A stretch of 53,546 nucleotides of DNA from Asaia bogorensis (GTDB lineage: Bacteria; Pseudomonadota; Alphaproteobacteria; Reyranellales; Reyranellaceae). Location of the stretch: the NCBI GenBank assembly GCA_945889625.1, contig CAMDCE010000034.1, positions 1 to 53,546 of the forward strand, given 5' to 3'. Of the stretch, positions 53,536 to 53,546 are shown in pieces. Position numbers and translations under genes: made by a program. The notes beneath the pieces were generated by a model that saw only the letters and a program-made list of their open reading frames with translations, was not told the DNA's origin and made no database searches. Every line of letters starts with the position of its first letter. Positions within the stretch are counted from its first letter, which is position 1.

Positions 53536-53546
53536 TTGGGTCTTTT

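Overview
The window is high-GC DNA, coding on both strands. It looks like an alphaproteobacterium, possibly Reyranella-like or from Rhodospirillales. The reasons are the base composition, orphan Bug/TctC-type solute receptors, F420/flavin LLM oxidoreductases, GMC oxidoreductases and several Tat or Sec exported oddities. The species is an inference from gene content only; no marker such as 16S rRNA is present.

Layout. Positions 1-22 kb are accessory: a frameshifted LLM oxidoreductase at the left edge, two paralogous proline-rich membrane-anchored proteins (1322-2092 and 8643-9434, each beside an LLM oxidoreductase), a GYYQ-repeat lipoprotein, two M23-type proteins, a peptidoglycan-binding lipoprotein, a lone HNH nuclease, a YeeE/YedE membrane pair, two Bug receptors, two GMC oxidoreductases (one with a gluconate-dehydrogenase subunit-3-like partner), an MFS/aldo-keto reductase pair, and a Tat-exported deaminase. 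Several dispersed palindromic repeats lie between these genes.

Positions 22-35 kb are mostly conserved genes: a site-2 protease, an amidohydrolase, a cupin, a Ser/Thr kinase with a peptidoglycan-binding tail, bcp-glnE, a large AsmA-like protein, tyrS and anmK. Positions 35-40.6 kb hold a DsrE/sterol-desaturase/MFS operon divergent from an ArsR-rhodanese fusion, and an AraC/sterol-desaturase/DUF2147 group.

Positions 40.6-43 kb carry what I read as selenoneine biosynthesis genes: senB (selenosugar synthase-type glycosyltransferase) and senA (EgtB-like selenoneine synthase), head to head with overlapping ATG codons. No senC/selD lies nearby.

Positions 43.8-50.6 kb are a complete ISC iron-sulfur assembly operon: iscR, a second cysteine desulfurase, iscS, iscU, iscA, hscB, hscA, fdx, iscX. 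It is preceded by nested palindromes. It is followed by two tandem glycine-zipper lipoproteins, mnmA (a tRNA thiolase that takes sulfur from IscS in known systems), a BamE-like lipoprotein of visibly lower GC, and an elongator tRNA-Met. The right half therefore has a sulfur/selenium theme: DsrE, rhodanese, SenAB, ISC and MnmA.
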